Assembly (NCBI RefSeq): GCF_000003815.2
Contig: NC_049984.1
Coordinates: forward strand, 19,925,861 to 19,989,860
Reading direction: 5' to 3'
Origin: Branchiostoma floridae
Taxonomy: Eukaryota; Chordata; Leptocardii; Amphioxiformes; Branchiostomatidae
DNA length: 64,000 nucleotides
The translations under genes were made by a program, and so were the position numbers. The notes under the pieces were generated by a model. That model was not told the origin of the DNA and searched no databases. It worked only from the letters and a program-made list of their open reading frames with translations. Shown piece by piece: positions 32,926-42,975 of this stretch; within the stretch, counting starts at the first letter, position 1, and each line of letters starts with the position of its first letter.

Positions 32926-33864
32926 TTATAAGCGTCCTCTACGGCCCCTCAACCCTCGTCCTCGGCGCGCAGGACGGACCTCGGTGCCGTCGTCTTCATC
33001 TGTGAAGGGCTCATGATGGTATCCACCGTCTTCCTCGTTTGCATGCTGGACTGTGCGGCCTCTCCCTCCGCGGCCCGTCCCTCCTCGACCTCTTCCTCCG
33101 CGCCCGCCACGTCCACGGCGCGCAGGACGGAGCTCGGTGCCGTCGTCTTCATCTGTGGAGGGCTCGTGATGGTACCCACCGTCTTCCTCGGTAGCATGCT
33201 GGACTGTGCGGCCCCTCACCCCACGGCCTCTCCCTCCACGGCCCCCTCCCTCCACGGCCTCTTCCTCCTCGGTAGCATGCTGGACTGTGCGGCCCCTCTC
33301 TCCACGGCCCCTCCCTCCACGGCCCCTCCCTCCACGGCCCCTCCCTCCACGGCCTCTTCCTCCACGGCCTCTTCCTCCTCGGTAGCATGCTGGACTGTGC
33401 GGCCCCTCTCTCCACGGCCCCTCCCTCCACGGCCCCTCCCTCCACGGCCTCTTCCTCCACGGCCTCTTCCTCCTCGGTAGCATGCTGGACTGTGCGGCCC
33501 CTCCCTCCACGGCCCCTCCCTCCACGGCCCCTCCCTCCACGGCCCCTCCCTCCGTGCCCTCCTCGCCCGCGCCCTCCACGTCCTCGGCGCGCAGGACGGA
33601 CCTCGGTGCCGTCGTCTTCATCTGTGAAGTGCTCGTGATGGTACCCACCGTCTTCTTCGTTTGCATGCTGGACTGTGCAGCCCCTCCCCCCACGGCCCCT
33701 CCCCCCACGGCCTCTCCCTCTGCTGAAGGGTTGTCAGGACTAGGAGAAGCTGAAGAGTTGTCAGGACTAGGAGAAGCTGAAGAGTTGTCAGGACTAGGTG
33801 GAGCTGAAACTGCCAGCTGGGCTGAAGGGGGGTTGTCCTCAATCCTCTTGTTCTCAGTCACCAT
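32926..33864 (-). CDS. terminal exon: Ser/Pro-rich then Gly-Arg (RGG) repeat protein
   Basis: 312 codons after acceptor ACATAATACAG. It begins MVTENKRIEDNPPS, followed by three copies of SPDNSSA; the rest is a 15-bp DNA repeat (GGCCGTGGAGGGAGG-like) interleaved with a ~100 bp module encoding VQHA.EEDGGYHHE and TDEDDGTE.RPARRGRG. Because of indels, the same module is read in different registers along the ORF. The last register gives an RGG-box-like tail ending RRGRL. RGG boxes typically bind RNA; here function is unproven. A 42 bp exon at 34284 joins in phase. Confidence 0.55.
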   Translation of the reverse strand: MVTENKRIEDNPPSAQLAVSAPPSPDNSSASPSPDNSSASPSPDNPSAEGEAVGGGAVGGGAAQSSMQTKKTVGTITSTSQMKTTAPRSVLRAEDVEGAGEEGTEGGAVEGGAVEGGAVEGGAAQSSMLPRRKRPWRKRPWREGPWREGPWREGPHSPACYRGGRGRGGRGRGGRGRGGRGRGGRGRGERGRTVQHATEEEEAVEGGGRGGRGRGVRGRTVQHATEEDGGYHHEPSTDEDDGTELRPARRGRGGRGGRGRGGTGRGGRGRTVQHANEEDGGYHHEPFTDEDDGTEVRPARRGRGLRGRRGRL

Positions 33865-34283
33865 CTGTATTATGTAACAACAGAGTCATCAACATTTAGT
33901 CTTAGAATAATTATTTTAATCGATACATCAAAAGAGGTTTAACTAAGCTAGGCCCCTTCATCCTTAGCAACTTGTAATTTGTAGCTATAGCTTAACTGGT
34001 GACTTGTTAATTCTTTTTCATCATTGCTACCAGAAAAGTTCACAATTTCACAAGTCAAAATAAAGCATAAAGGACACCCACTCGTCAAGTTAACACACGT
34101 CACAATTGAGTTACGCAGTGGAGAGCTATTAATGCCATAAACAAATCAGTAAAAATCTTCCTCCTTCATGAAAAATTTGCCTGTTTCTGCCTTCTATATT
34201 TCCTTCAAAGGGAAAGAGATAGACAACAGATTTTACATTCACACTACATTATACAGTAATATAGTAACAGGGTTAAAACTTAC
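33865..34283 (-). other. putative intron
   Basis: Lies between the 42 bp exon and the RGG exon; bounded by GTAAGT and ATACAG on the - strand. Confidence 0.4.
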
Positions 34284-34325
34284 ATCAAAGCAGTAAACCC
34301 CAGGTTGTCTTTCAACAAGCACATC
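34284..34325 (-). CDS. 42 bp internal exon upstream of RGG exon
   Basis: Flanked by TTTTTTCTAG acceptor and GTAAGTTTT donor, with 14 codons reading DVLVERQPGVYCFD in phase 0-0. The phase matches the exon starting at 33864. The splice signals are near consensus, so this is one of the more credible host-type exons in the window. Confidence 0.5.
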
Positions 34326-35396
34326 CTAGAAAAAACACAGATTGATATGTCAGTGCATGATTTTGTATCAGGGATATGTTCAAACCCATATAGTGGTGGA
34401 TATCTGACATGGAGCAGAACCTCATTAATGGATAGATGTGATTACAGGTTAACTTAACTAGATTTCCTTCAAATCATTGTATTTCAAGATTTCTTTCACC
34501 CAAGGCCAAAGTTGGCTGACATGTAAGACTTCCACGTCAAAGTAAACAATGAATGCATTTACTTGGCAACGGTTTGCATGTTGTGTTCATGATGCAAACT
34601 TGCTGTACCAAAATTTGAAATCCACTTAAAGTTGCTTTGCCCATGCTTTAACTAACTTAGAAAATGCTCACAACCATTGATCTCCTAGTACTAATGATGC
34701 CATGTCCTCCTCTTTTGAATTCAGGCTGGGGACAGAGAACTGGGTAGACAATCTGGTAATTCTCACCCCAAATAATAATAATAATAATAATATGTAATCA
34801 TAACAATGGCATTGTGATGCCAACAATGTGTCGTAAAACTTGTTACGACAATGGCATTGTGGTGCAAAAAAGTGTTGTAAAACCTGACAAGAATTTCAAA
34901 CAGTGCTGTGAGAAAAGGTGTGAAGCGCCATCACCTGAGGGTCATGAATGAGAACTGTCTGTTCGCTTGCTAGTAAAACAAACTGCACGTTTCTAATGAC
35001 TGAAAATGAGTGTATTTTGCTTCTGAAAGTTGGCTATGTTCTAAGTCAGTTCTAGGGAGACCATTCAGTTGAATGGAGGGAGTCTCTGACTTGGTCGAAT
35101 TTATTCGCTCATGATTGGCTGAGGAAAGATGGCCATTTAATTCTAAATAATGCAAATATATCCGCTTTAGCTCGCCAAAGGGAAAACCATTTCATTTTTT
35201 GCATCACGACCGGGGTCTTACAGACTCTTAGTAACATAACACAGTATACACAAACCCAACAAAGTATTTTTAATTATATTTCTTTATTGCAAAATAAGCA
35301 AAAGGCATAAGATATCGAATTGCTCAGGCATATTCTGGCCCAAATTACCTTTGTAGCTATTCTGGCCAAAGGTGACAATAAGTCAAAAGTCTTAGG
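34326..35396. other. no gene seen; small repeats
   Basis: Contains an (AAT)n microsatellite at 34770-34796 and a ~46 bp tandem duplication (ACAATGGCATTGTG at 34803 and 34849). No coding trace. Confidence 0.5.
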
Positions 35397-36117
35397 CCCC
35401 GTTCATGATACAAAAAATGAAACGGTTCTATCGGTTACTATCGGTTAGGCCAGCTGAAACGGATAAGTTTTGTCATCATGGACGGTCCGAAATGGATCTG
35501 AAGCGATAGGAAACGGTTTGTTCGGAACCTCCTAGCGAGGTAGTATTGAAACGGTTTCTTCTTTATCCGGAATTGCGAATTTGTATCATGAACGCAAAAG
35601 AGGCGCGATCCGTTTTACATCCATGTGCGTTCATATTTGGTGGCGCCACGGTGCAAAAGTACAATTTCTAACCTGTCATTCGGGTGTTTCGGCCGCGTTT
35701 TCAATCGTACGATTCGTTTCTATAATCTTGGTCGACTGAGGAGCTAGCATTCCTGATATCGTTAGGGGAATGTGTCAGGAGATCCAGTGGAAATGTCATA
35801 GCATGGCATATATCGGGACCACAATGTTTTGTTTTCAGAGGCATTTCCAAGGTCATAACAGAACCCAGCTTCGAATTCAGTAAGACATTGGTTCAATTTC
35901 GATCAAAGACCAATAATCTGACACAGAAGTACAAGTTTGGGCAAGATCACAACAACCTCAGGGGTCAGAGGTCGCGTTACCTTGCCTTTTCAAGGAACTG
36001 AAACGGTTTGCAAGTTTGCATCGTGAACGCAAAATGCAAACCGTTTCCTGTCGTTTACTGTCGGATTTCCAGGCCTAACCGATAGAACCGTTTCATTTTT
36101 TGTATCATTTGAACTCT
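35397..36117. mobile_element. MITE with ~45 bp TIRs, right end degraded
   Basis: Left arm GGCCCCGTTCATGATACAAA, then ATGAAACGGTTCTATCGGTTA. Right arm is the inverse, TAACCGATAGAACCGTTTCAT then TTTTTTGTATCATTTGAAC. The outer GGCCCC is not found at the right end. Interior is non-coding with repeated AAACGGTTT words. The GGCCCCGTTCA terminus and an adjacent TTA suggest PIF/Harbinger, as inference. Confidence 0.75.
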
Positions 36118-36600
36118 AGCTGGTCCCAGGGTAGTTCCTTGTTGACCCAACCCTACATGGGTCCTTGTTCTGGTGTGAGTTTTGAATGGCCTTGGAGCAT
36201 CTAAACGCAGATAGATTTTGATTTCAACACAAGCAAGTATGAAGGCCACATTTCCCTCTAGATCATGCAACACATCATTTGTGTCAAATGTGGGCAGTAT
36301 CTGGGCTTTTCCTGTTGGCTTGGCTCACCAAAGTCCAGACCATGTACATTTCTATCATGTTTTAACCAAGCAGTAACATGAACAAAAATAAGCGGACAGC
36401 CTGGTTCACAGCAGCTGTGTCGTTCTCTCTGCGTAGGCCTTGACTCTTGAGCCACACCAGCATGGAGATCTCTCAGGATTCCTGACTCTGATGATGTATT
36501 TGTCCACAATCTGGGTGACATGGTCTTGTAGCCAGCGTCGCTGTTCCTCTTTCGTCCCTTCTCTCACGTGTGATGGGATGAGGTTTTCTTACACATCTGA
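36118..36600 (-). pseudogene. C2H2-like zinc-finger exon(s), frame-disrupted
   Basis: The - strand encodes CCEPGCPLIFVHVTAWLKHD followed by RNVHG, a C-x4-C...H-x4-H arrangement. A donor-like TTTG/GTGAGC follows HGLDF. Upstream, QRRWLQDHVTQIVDKYIIRV reads in another frame, implying a frameshift at ~36410. Downstream, after a CCCAG acceptor at ~36300, TFDTNDVLHDLEGNVAFILA reads on toward 36060. Possibly part of the same gene as the exons at 37074 and 34284. Function unknown. Confidence 0.45.
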
Positions 36601-37073
36601 AATGACAACAGTGAAAAAGATTTTGTTCAAGAAATAACTGCATATGATCAAGTGTAGGTGCAAAATGTTGACCATTGTTTTAGAAAAATTAAGAGCTCTT
36701 TTTAAAAAAAATATTTGTATACGTATAAAAGCTAAAGTACGGGGTATGGACGCTACATGTTGTACATACTGTATGAGTCGGCGCAATTCAGTTCTTACTG
36801 CCAAGCCGATGATGTTTTTTATCAATAATAAACCATTCACCACCTACATGCTACATACCTGTAAGTACATGTCGCTCTACACCAGCTAATTTAGGCAAAG
36901 AAAACCAAAAATCCTAAAGTGCTTTAAACCAACAATTAACCATGCTACTTAATCTATGTTAGGGTTACATGAGATAAACAATAAAAAGCTTCCTTAACTA
37001 AATTCCACTTTTCAATGTGACAAAGGAACTGCAAAGAATTACTTAAAGTGGTACATGTTATTACCAGCTTTCA
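36601..37073. other. no gene seen
   Basis: AT-rich spacer between two - strand coding traces; would be intronic if they belong to one gene. Confidence 0.4.
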
Positions 37074-37421
37074 CTAAAATGTTCTTAACTGTAGTGGTAT
37101 CCTCTTTGGAGAAGCGGACCCAGAATTGCTAACTGGAGTTGGCCATGGTTGGGACAGGGAAGCCATCTCCCATGAAGTGTTCTTGTTCTCTGGCCAAATG
37201 TAGATGTCTCCAGATTTCTTCATAAAGAACAGTTGAGCTTCCTCCTTCTCCTGCTCCTAATACTCAATCCTTTCAGCCATGTAAGTGCTCATGTCTTTCT
37301 CCTCCCTGTGCCCTAAAGCCACAAAGTCACCTTTTTTGATGGATTTGTCCACACCTATAATGGAAGGTGTTTCGACATTCTCCACAGTGGTTCCTGATTG
37401 GTAAGGTTCAGATGTTGTCAC
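37074..37421 (-). pseudogene. conserved-looking exon with one in-frame stop
   Basis: After a GGTCCAG acceptor, 116 codons read VTTSEPYQSGTTVENVE, VDKSIKKGDFVALG, EEAQLFFMKKSGDIYIWPEN and WPTPVSNSGSASPKR. A single TAG follows AERIEY. The GDFVA...IYIWP...P.PVS layout recalls a small barrel-like domain I have seen in chordate TE-associated proteins, but I cannot name it. Codon use is protein-like; one substitution would open the frame. Confidence 0.5.
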
Positions 37422-37649
37422 CTGGACCGTTGTTACCTGAATCCGTGCAGGCGATCAGCCCTCTACATATTCCTTATTGCTACATGTTGTAGCGGCCGCC
37501 TCGTTATTACAGCTGGAACAGAAGCAGCTCTCGGTACGTGCTGCTAACTGTTTATACTCTTATCAGCTGATGCAGATAGAAAATAGAGAAACTTTTGCGG
37601 CCATCCATGGAATTGGGCAGAGGAAGTGGACGAGGAGAGCCCAGCCTGA

Positions 37650-38124
37650 CGATCCTGGGTATGGTGGGGGATCCGCCTCGGAGAGCGACTCTAAAGAATC
37701 GACGGTGGGCAGCAACACAGGTGAACTGGATGACGATGATGCTGATTAAAGGGTCATCCTCGACAAGACCGACGGCGGCCTGGGCGGCGTCCCTGATGGC
37801 CTTGTCCTGCTTGATGGGTTGGGCCGCCGTGATGTTATTGGCGGCCAGGATGGCACAGTGTGCCAGCTTCCTCATGGAGGCCTCGGGCTTTGGGTCCATG
37901 CCGGCCATCTCCATCAGATCCTCCGGGGCCTACCCAGTCAGTGCCCCAATCCGTTCCGAAATCTCCTCAGCATTGTATGCCGAGAGAGGTGTCTCGGCCT
38001 CAAACCGCGCTAGTTGGTCCTCCTCAGGTGGACCGTCGGGCTTTCGCAACTCCCGCAAAAGCGGGAGGATGCTACGGTTCACCAGGGTGGCGTCCGCGCG
38101 CTGAACCGGAGGGGAAGACATCAC
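37650..38124 (-). pseudogene. gag-like ORF of DIRS-type retroelement, one nonsense codon
   Basis: Starts MMSSPPVQRADATLVNRS. A conserved core reads YNAEEISERIGALTG, then a TAG at ~37931, then APEDLMEMAGMDPKP, LAHCAILAANNI and IRDAAQAAVGLVEDD. The same core occurs in the mosaic at 44740-45160 (QQIFDRVGAVTGEPPETLL, FAILAANGF, KDAAQASVQLLSDN), which shows it is a repeated family and that the TAG replaces a Glu codon there. I infer a structural (gag-like) protein because in the second copy it precedes a YIDD-type RT. Downstream of ~37740 the frame is unclear. Confidence 0.55.
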
Positions 38125-38129
38125 TCCGT

Positions 38130-38220
38130 TCTGGTCGGGCGTCGAAACCCGAGTGAGGACACATGGTGTGTTCTATACCTAGACAATACCTCCTGCAAAG
38201 CATCTCGGGATAGTCTATGA
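38130..38220. repeat. 80 bp repeat upstream of the gag-like ORF
   Basis: CCCGAGTGAGGACACAT, GTGTGTTCTATACCTAG and GCAAAGCATCTCGGGATAG. It recurs at 40606-40672 without an attached gag ORF. As it sits just 5' of the gag start (- strand), it is likely the element's terminal/leader sequence. Confidence 0.5.
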
Positions 38221-39010
38221 TGGTGAAGAGGATGACTAATGATGATGATGAATTACATCATGCCGTCCGCGGCATCCCAGTGCGACCTCATCCTTGTAAA
38301 GGAGAAGTTCATCTCCGATTTGCCGACAAAGTAGTAAAGCTTCGTGGTGCAGCTGTCTGGTCGCTGTGACCCAGAGCTCTCCTCCCAATTATCAGGAGGT
38401 AGTCCTGTACAGTGACGACCTCCCTGTGACTAAGGGAGGTTGATCTTAATTAACTTGCGAAGTTGTGTTTTTACGTCCTCACTACCTTTGCAGTTTTCCA
38501 AAACAACTCGCTCATCGCCTCTTCATCATATAAGATGTTGCATACATGGTGCAAGCGTACGGGTCTGTTATGTAATGGAGGTCGAAGTTAGCTTATCAGG
38601 TTTGCAGGATATGTTTGTTGTAGCTGTTTGTCACTTGGCACATTGGATCACGTTTGAGAACGATAGACACATGGGAGCTTTTCCCGCTTTAACTTTATAT
38701 GCGTGGGATCTATTGCTAAAGTTAAAATGTAATAGCTTGTCTGGAGAACTAGGTACCAGAACAAGTCTGACTGTTCCACAGGTGGCAAATCTTGCGAGTA
38801 AACTTGGGATTGCGGCAAGGAATATCTATCACATATATTTTCTCCATACACCGCAGCTTTTATTTATTTATTTATATATTTATTTATGATTAGCTTAACA
38901 TGGCTTTCCAAAGACTGAGCATACTTGGACAGCACTGGTACATTATTGGTACGGAGGAGGGCGACATTTTGATAGCTAGGTCAGAAGAGAGCTGTGTCCG
39001 GCCACAGCAA
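38221..39010. other. no gene seen
   Basis: Includes short inverted ACCTCCCT/AGGGAGGT at ~38418-38440. Mirror ORFs at 38440-38889 have no recognisable content. Confidence 0.4.
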
Positions 39011-39090
39011 AAAAAATGACAAAATAGAAAGCCAGATAAAAACGACTAAAAAAACGTTAAAAAAACAGCCGGAGCCTAACCTCTGCTTGG
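39011..39090. mobile_element. half copy of the 190 bp hairpin MITE
   Basis: AAATGACAAAATAGAAAGCC, AAAAACGACTAAA and ACAGCCGGAGCCTAACCTCT match the right arm of the MITE at 6228-6417. Only one arm remains. Confidence 0.75.
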
Positions 39091-39315
39091 ATATGTCGGG
39101 TTTGCATATTGCTTGATTCTCTTGACTTCTGCTTGTCGTTGTTGGAGACCACCCTGCACGTTCTTTGATACTCTTCCTGTGTACTCCATAGCTGTTGTTA
39201 GCAAGTACAACAACTTGATGATACACATTACAAATATCTAAGTATATACAAAAGGTATAAAAAGTTGAGTGTATGTCGTCTCAGACGGCCAGTTCTTGCG
39301 CTTCTCAACCCTATT

Positions 39316-39881
39316 TCAGTATTTGTTAGCAAACCGACTGCTTGAAACATACTCAGGCCCACCACCGCAGCATAGTTTCTCTACATCTAATGGCATTTCC
39401 TTGCAGTTACGGCAACTGCACCAGTCACCAGCCTGTGGAAAGTGACTATGTGGACCGCCACCACCCTGTGGACCACCACCGCCCATGGCACCTCCCTCTG
39501 CACCACCCTCTCCACCGCCAACGGCACCTCCCTCTGCACCGCCACCGCCCACGGCACCTCCCTCTGCACCGCATTCTGCACCGCCCACGGCACCTCCCTC
39601 TGCACCGCCCTCTGCACCGCCACCGCCCACGGCACCTCCCTCTGCACCGCCCTGGGCACCGCCCACGGCACCTCCCTCTGCATCGCCTTCAGCGCCACCA
39701 CCACCCTGGGCACCTCCCTCGCCACCGCCCTGGGCACCTCCCTCAACACCGCCCTCGGCGGCACCACCTCCATCGTGGAAGCCCCCGAGGCTGGCGGCTG
39801 TCCCGGCGGGGTTCCGGTCGGCAGTAACCCAGCCCTCTGGGCGTTGTGCCGCGCAAACGCCCTTCCGCGCACTTGGTGGAC
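39316..39881 (-). CDS. exon: Gly-rich repeat + P2X7-C-terminal-like cysteine domain
   Basis: 188 codons after acceptor TTTGGTTCAG. An N-terminal segment (PEGWVTADRNPAG) leads into ~90 residues of GGAEGGAVGGGG-type repeat encoded by a GCACCTCCCTCTGCACCGCC-type repeat on +. The C-terminus has AGDWCSCRNCKEMPLDVEK then LCCGGGPEY and stops at TGA. W-C-x-C-x-x-C-x-x-MP...CC is the signature of the cytosolic cysteine domain at the end of P2X7 receptors, which also occurs alone in invertebrate and TE-associated proteins. No transmembrane segment is present, so this is not a receptor by itself. No internal stop. Confidence 0.6.
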
Positions 39882-40509
39882 CTGAACCAAAATCATGAGA
39901 AAGGGGACTCGTGATTGATTCTGGAGAAAATGATGTGTCTATTATGTGTCTATTACTCTGATGCTGGACCTTGATATTTTTTTCTTATGCGTAAGCGGTA
40001 AAATTTCTCATCTGTTTAGCTACTGGTAAACATGGTAATTATCACCTTACTGGGAGCAGTAACATGGGTCATTGAAGTTCAATATCAAAATAACATAGGA
40101 GTTGAATAACAATTGCTTGCCCAAAACGTCAGTTTGCATATTAAAGACTTAACTATCACGTTGTCAGCTATAAACATTCCATCCTTTTTCTTAGTCGTAA
40201 GTGGTAGAATTTCTCGTCAGTTTTGCCACTGGTATAAAAAAACATGGCAAAGTAACGGGGCATTGGAATGCATTGGAATGCAAGATCGCACTCAAAAAAC
40301 CAAATTGGAGTTGACTAACAGATACCTAAATCGGCAGTTTACACAATAATACATACTATCAAGTTGTGAGCAAGAAATTACATCATAAGCTGTACTCCCG
40401 AAAAAAAGCAATAGCTTGGTGGGAGCGGGAAGAAAATTTGCTTTCATCGGTGGAAGGAAAACTTTCCATCCAAACGCAAACTTTTCAAATCGGTGGGTCC
40501 CTCGAACAC
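39882..40509. other. spacer with a diverged ~215 bp duplication
   Basis: TTTTTCTTATGCGTAAGCGG at ~39975 and TTTTTCTTAGTCGTAAGTGG at ~40185 start two related blocks. No coding. Confidence 0.4.
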
Positions 40510-40538
40510 CTGAGGAAGGACTGCAGTGCCTTCCTCAG
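40510..40538. repeat. 29 bp inverted repeat
   Basis: CTGAGGAAGG, nine-base centre, CCTTCCTCAG. No flanking direct repeat, so no evidence for insertion. Confidence 0.6.
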
Positions 40539-40605
40539 CTTCCTGTCTGTAAATAGTCTATTCACCATGAGCGCTCATCAGAAAACGCGTTCGAGCGTGC
40601 GAAGC

Positions 40606-40672
40606 CCGAGTGATGACATATTGTGTGTTCTATACCTAGCTAGACCCTTCCAAAGCATCTCTGGATAGAGTG
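40606..40672. repeat. second copy of the 80 bp gag-leader repeat
   Basis: CCCGAGTGATGACATATTGT, GTGTTCTATACCTAG and CAAAGCATCTCTGGATAG. No gag ORF follows. A - strand exon-like stretch (acceptor TTTCATTCACAG, about 40673-40776) reads into it. Confidence 0.45.
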
Positions 40673-40779
40673 GATGTCCGAGAATGTCCTCCCCCTGGTT
40701 GGAAGAGGAGTATTTGCCTGAACTGGATCGTTTTGGACCACGTAGAACCTGTAGAAGTGAGTGTTCCTGTGAATGAAAT

Positions 40780-41515
40780 AGAGAGGGAATGATTACTTTT
40801 CAGGGTTTTGAAGATAGTTAGTTTAATGATTAAACTTCAACGTGGAATTCATATTTTATTGGTATTATCAAGGGCATCTAAGTGTAGGTATACATGTGAC
40901 TTTGTATCTGATGCTAAAAGTAAATGGTAAATCGTACTGCAGTGTGGCCCGCCACACGGTGTTACGATGTTCCCTTGTCTTCCCAGCCCTTGCAAGATGG
41001 CCTGTAGGAATGTCATGCAATTAGATAAAATGGCTGAAGTCCATATAGGGTCGTCTACTTCACTACGTTGCACATGCATTACAAGTTTCTTAGAATACTA
41101 AAGTTCGAATATGACCACGTAATCCTGGAATTCAGGTCCTTGGGTTGCGATCAAGTCTCTCTCTTCTTGGAGGTTTGTGTTGTAATACCTCCTTCGATTT
41201 TGCTCGAGCACACCCAGTCACCCTCCTACCATGTATTTCTCCCAGCGGAGGAGGGGGCACGAGATATAAGTTTGCATATACAGGGTCCTAATGACTGCAT
41301 TGAACGAACGACGCTATGGTTCTGGAAAAAATAATTTTCAACACGATTACCGTCGACATAATTTGCCTTTAGTGTCGATAAATGAAACAATTTTACCTTT
41401 TCAAATATTTGAATTTACAGGTGAAGTTTTGATTAAACGTCACGAATATTATTTGCTGTATGAGGTAACTCTGAAAATCACGACTAAAACCAGATGCATT
41501 TTCTGTATTATCAGT
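40780..41515. other. no gene seen
   Basis: Overlapping ORFs on both strands without domain features. Confidence 0.4.
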
Positions 41516-41570
41516 ACCCAGACTTCGGGGACTGTGCCTCTGGCTCAGTGGGGGCTGGTTCAGCTTAAGT
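41516..41570. repeat. dispersed repeat, second copy
   Basis: CCCAGACTTCGGGGACTGTG then CCTCTGGCTCAGTGGGGGCT, nearly identical to 30586-30640. Family unknown. Confidence 0.7.
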
Positions 41571-41750
41571 AACATCTACAACAATGTATCTTTTTTTATA
41601 GTAACATTACAACAATGTATCTACTTTTTTAGTAACATCTACAACAATGTATCTACTTTTTTAGTAACATCTACAACAATGTATCTATTTTTTTAGTAAC
41701 ATCTACCACAATGTATCTATTTTTTGCGTAACATCTACAACAAGAGACAT
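41571..41750. repeat. 32 bp minisatellite, ~6 copies
   Basis: Unit AACATCTACAACAATGTATC plus TACTTTTTTAGT, with small length changes in the T tract. Confidence 0.9.
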
Positions 41751-41756
41751 AAAACC

Positions 41757-41932
41757 TACTCGTTCATCTTTCTGACCAACTCGTCGTACAATCGCATGGC
41801 CTCTGGACCCCCCTCTGGGTCATCGAACCTCCGCTACAGATGGGCGAGGTAGGCCATCTCTGCATTGAACTGTTCCCGGTCCGCCCTTTCTTGTTCTCTC
41901 GCAGCCTCCTCTGCCTCGTCCACCTGAATGAT
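41757..41932 (-). pseudogene. acidic coiled-coil C-terminal exon with one stop
   Basis: After acceptor TTTGAATCATTCAG: VDEAEEAAREQERADREQ, FNAEMAYLAHL, TAG, then RRFDDPEGGPEAM and LYDELVRKMNE before a second stop. Heptad-like charged helix. Probably the end of a TE-associated or host protein; family unknown. Confidence 0.4.
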
Positions 41933-42589
41933 TCAAACCGTTATTTCCTGTTATAAACATTTCCCAATTAACCTCTGAATCACTAAGTGAAGGCACTGGG
42001 GCCCGACAGTTCCGCAGAGACTTTTATTCCATGATTCAACCCTCCTTTCCCTATCAGATTCGCAAAGCTGACTTACTGCTCCAGTAACGCACGCGTTGCT
42101 TCATATTAGAGTCGTTTGTGGTGTTTAGGCTCAAAATCATACAGTGAAAGTTCATATTTCATCTGCAGATTGTAAATAAATGTTTCTCTGATTATTTTTA
42201 AGTCTTCATGCAGAATCAGAACAGCAATTGAATACCACACAAGGTTGAACAAATACAAAGTAACTTAATACCGCCAAATCCTGTGCTCATCCTGAAAAGC
42301 TGCCTCGCCACACCTGATGCAGATTTGGTCTCAAGTGGGTGTATCGTTAAATAACGGCTGAAGACATCAAGGTTTGAGAAAGCGTACCTTAACACTTGGT
42401 TGAACACTCTTGCACATAGAACAGGAAAACTGAGTTCCATGACCACATACCTTAACCTTTGATAGTAACCTTTTGAAGTGAAGTATTATAAATATTTCCC
42501 ATTGATTATGCAAATAAGGACCTCCTTTGCATAGAATGTTGATCATGTTCTCTACTCCAAAATAACAAAGTGTTCAAAGAATGGAAGCT
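41933..42589. other. no gene seen
   Basis: No coding or repeat pattern beyond short ORFs. Confidence 0.4.
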
Positions 42590-42975
42590 TAATGCTGTGG
42601 GTATGGTAGTAGGGCAAGGGGTCCCTGTGGAAATGGGTTCAGGCCCAGGGGTCCCAGTCAGAATGGTTCTGGGGCATGGAGTCCCTGTGCGAATGGAGGG
42701 GCAGGCTGTGATGTGCTGGGGTTGGAAGGAGTGTTAAACTGCTGGAATGCACGAGACATCATAGCTTCAAAATGAATGCTATACGCATAGACATTTCTGC
42801 CTGCATTTGTGCCATTCTCACATGCTGTTGTAAGGCAGCATCCCTTTCGTTTTCTGCCTCTCTCTCCTCCTGTAGTTTACTCCTGTTGTTTTTGGTGTCC
42901 TTGCACAGTGGTTGATGGAGTTCACTGTAGGCACACTTCAGACGTGTCTTCTTTTTTGTCCTTTCTCCTAAATTC
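42590..42975 (-). pseudogene. coiled-coil/Gln-Pro-rich terminal exon, frameshifted
   Basis: Acceptor TTTTCACTTTAG. Reads NLGERTKKKTRLKCAYSEL, then a charged helix EEREAENERDAALQQHV and MAQMQAEMSMRI. The frame shifts near 42780, after which FEAMMSRAFQQFNTPS and SQPAPPFAQGLHAPEPF read on, with a TGA at about 42653. Layout is similar to DNA-binding accessory proteins of Harbinger-type elements, which is a guess. Confidence 0.4.

Noticed and set aside
33013-33480. Pro/Ser-rich + strand ORFs over 33-33.9 kb
   Set aside because: Antisense of the Gly/Arg repeat; no initiation or splice context on +.
37595-38104. 169-codon + strand ORF
   Set aside because: Shadow of the gag-like - strand frame, which has a homologue at 45 kb.
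38394-38440. Further AGGAGGT/ACCTCCC inverted repeat as a member of the micro-palindrome family
   Set aside because: Arms do not match CAAGGAGGT in order and no 7 bp duplication is present.
39485-39898. APPSAPP-rich + strand ORF
   Set aside because: Antisense of the Gly-rich exon, which ends in a recognisable cysteine domain on -.
40510-40538. Third micro-palindrome insertion (CTGAGGAAGG arms)
   Set aside because: Different arms and no flanking direct repeat.
41168-41196. TTGGAGGT...ACCTCCTT inverted repeat as a family member
   Set aside because: Imperfect arms and no target duplication; could be a decayed copy but not supportable.
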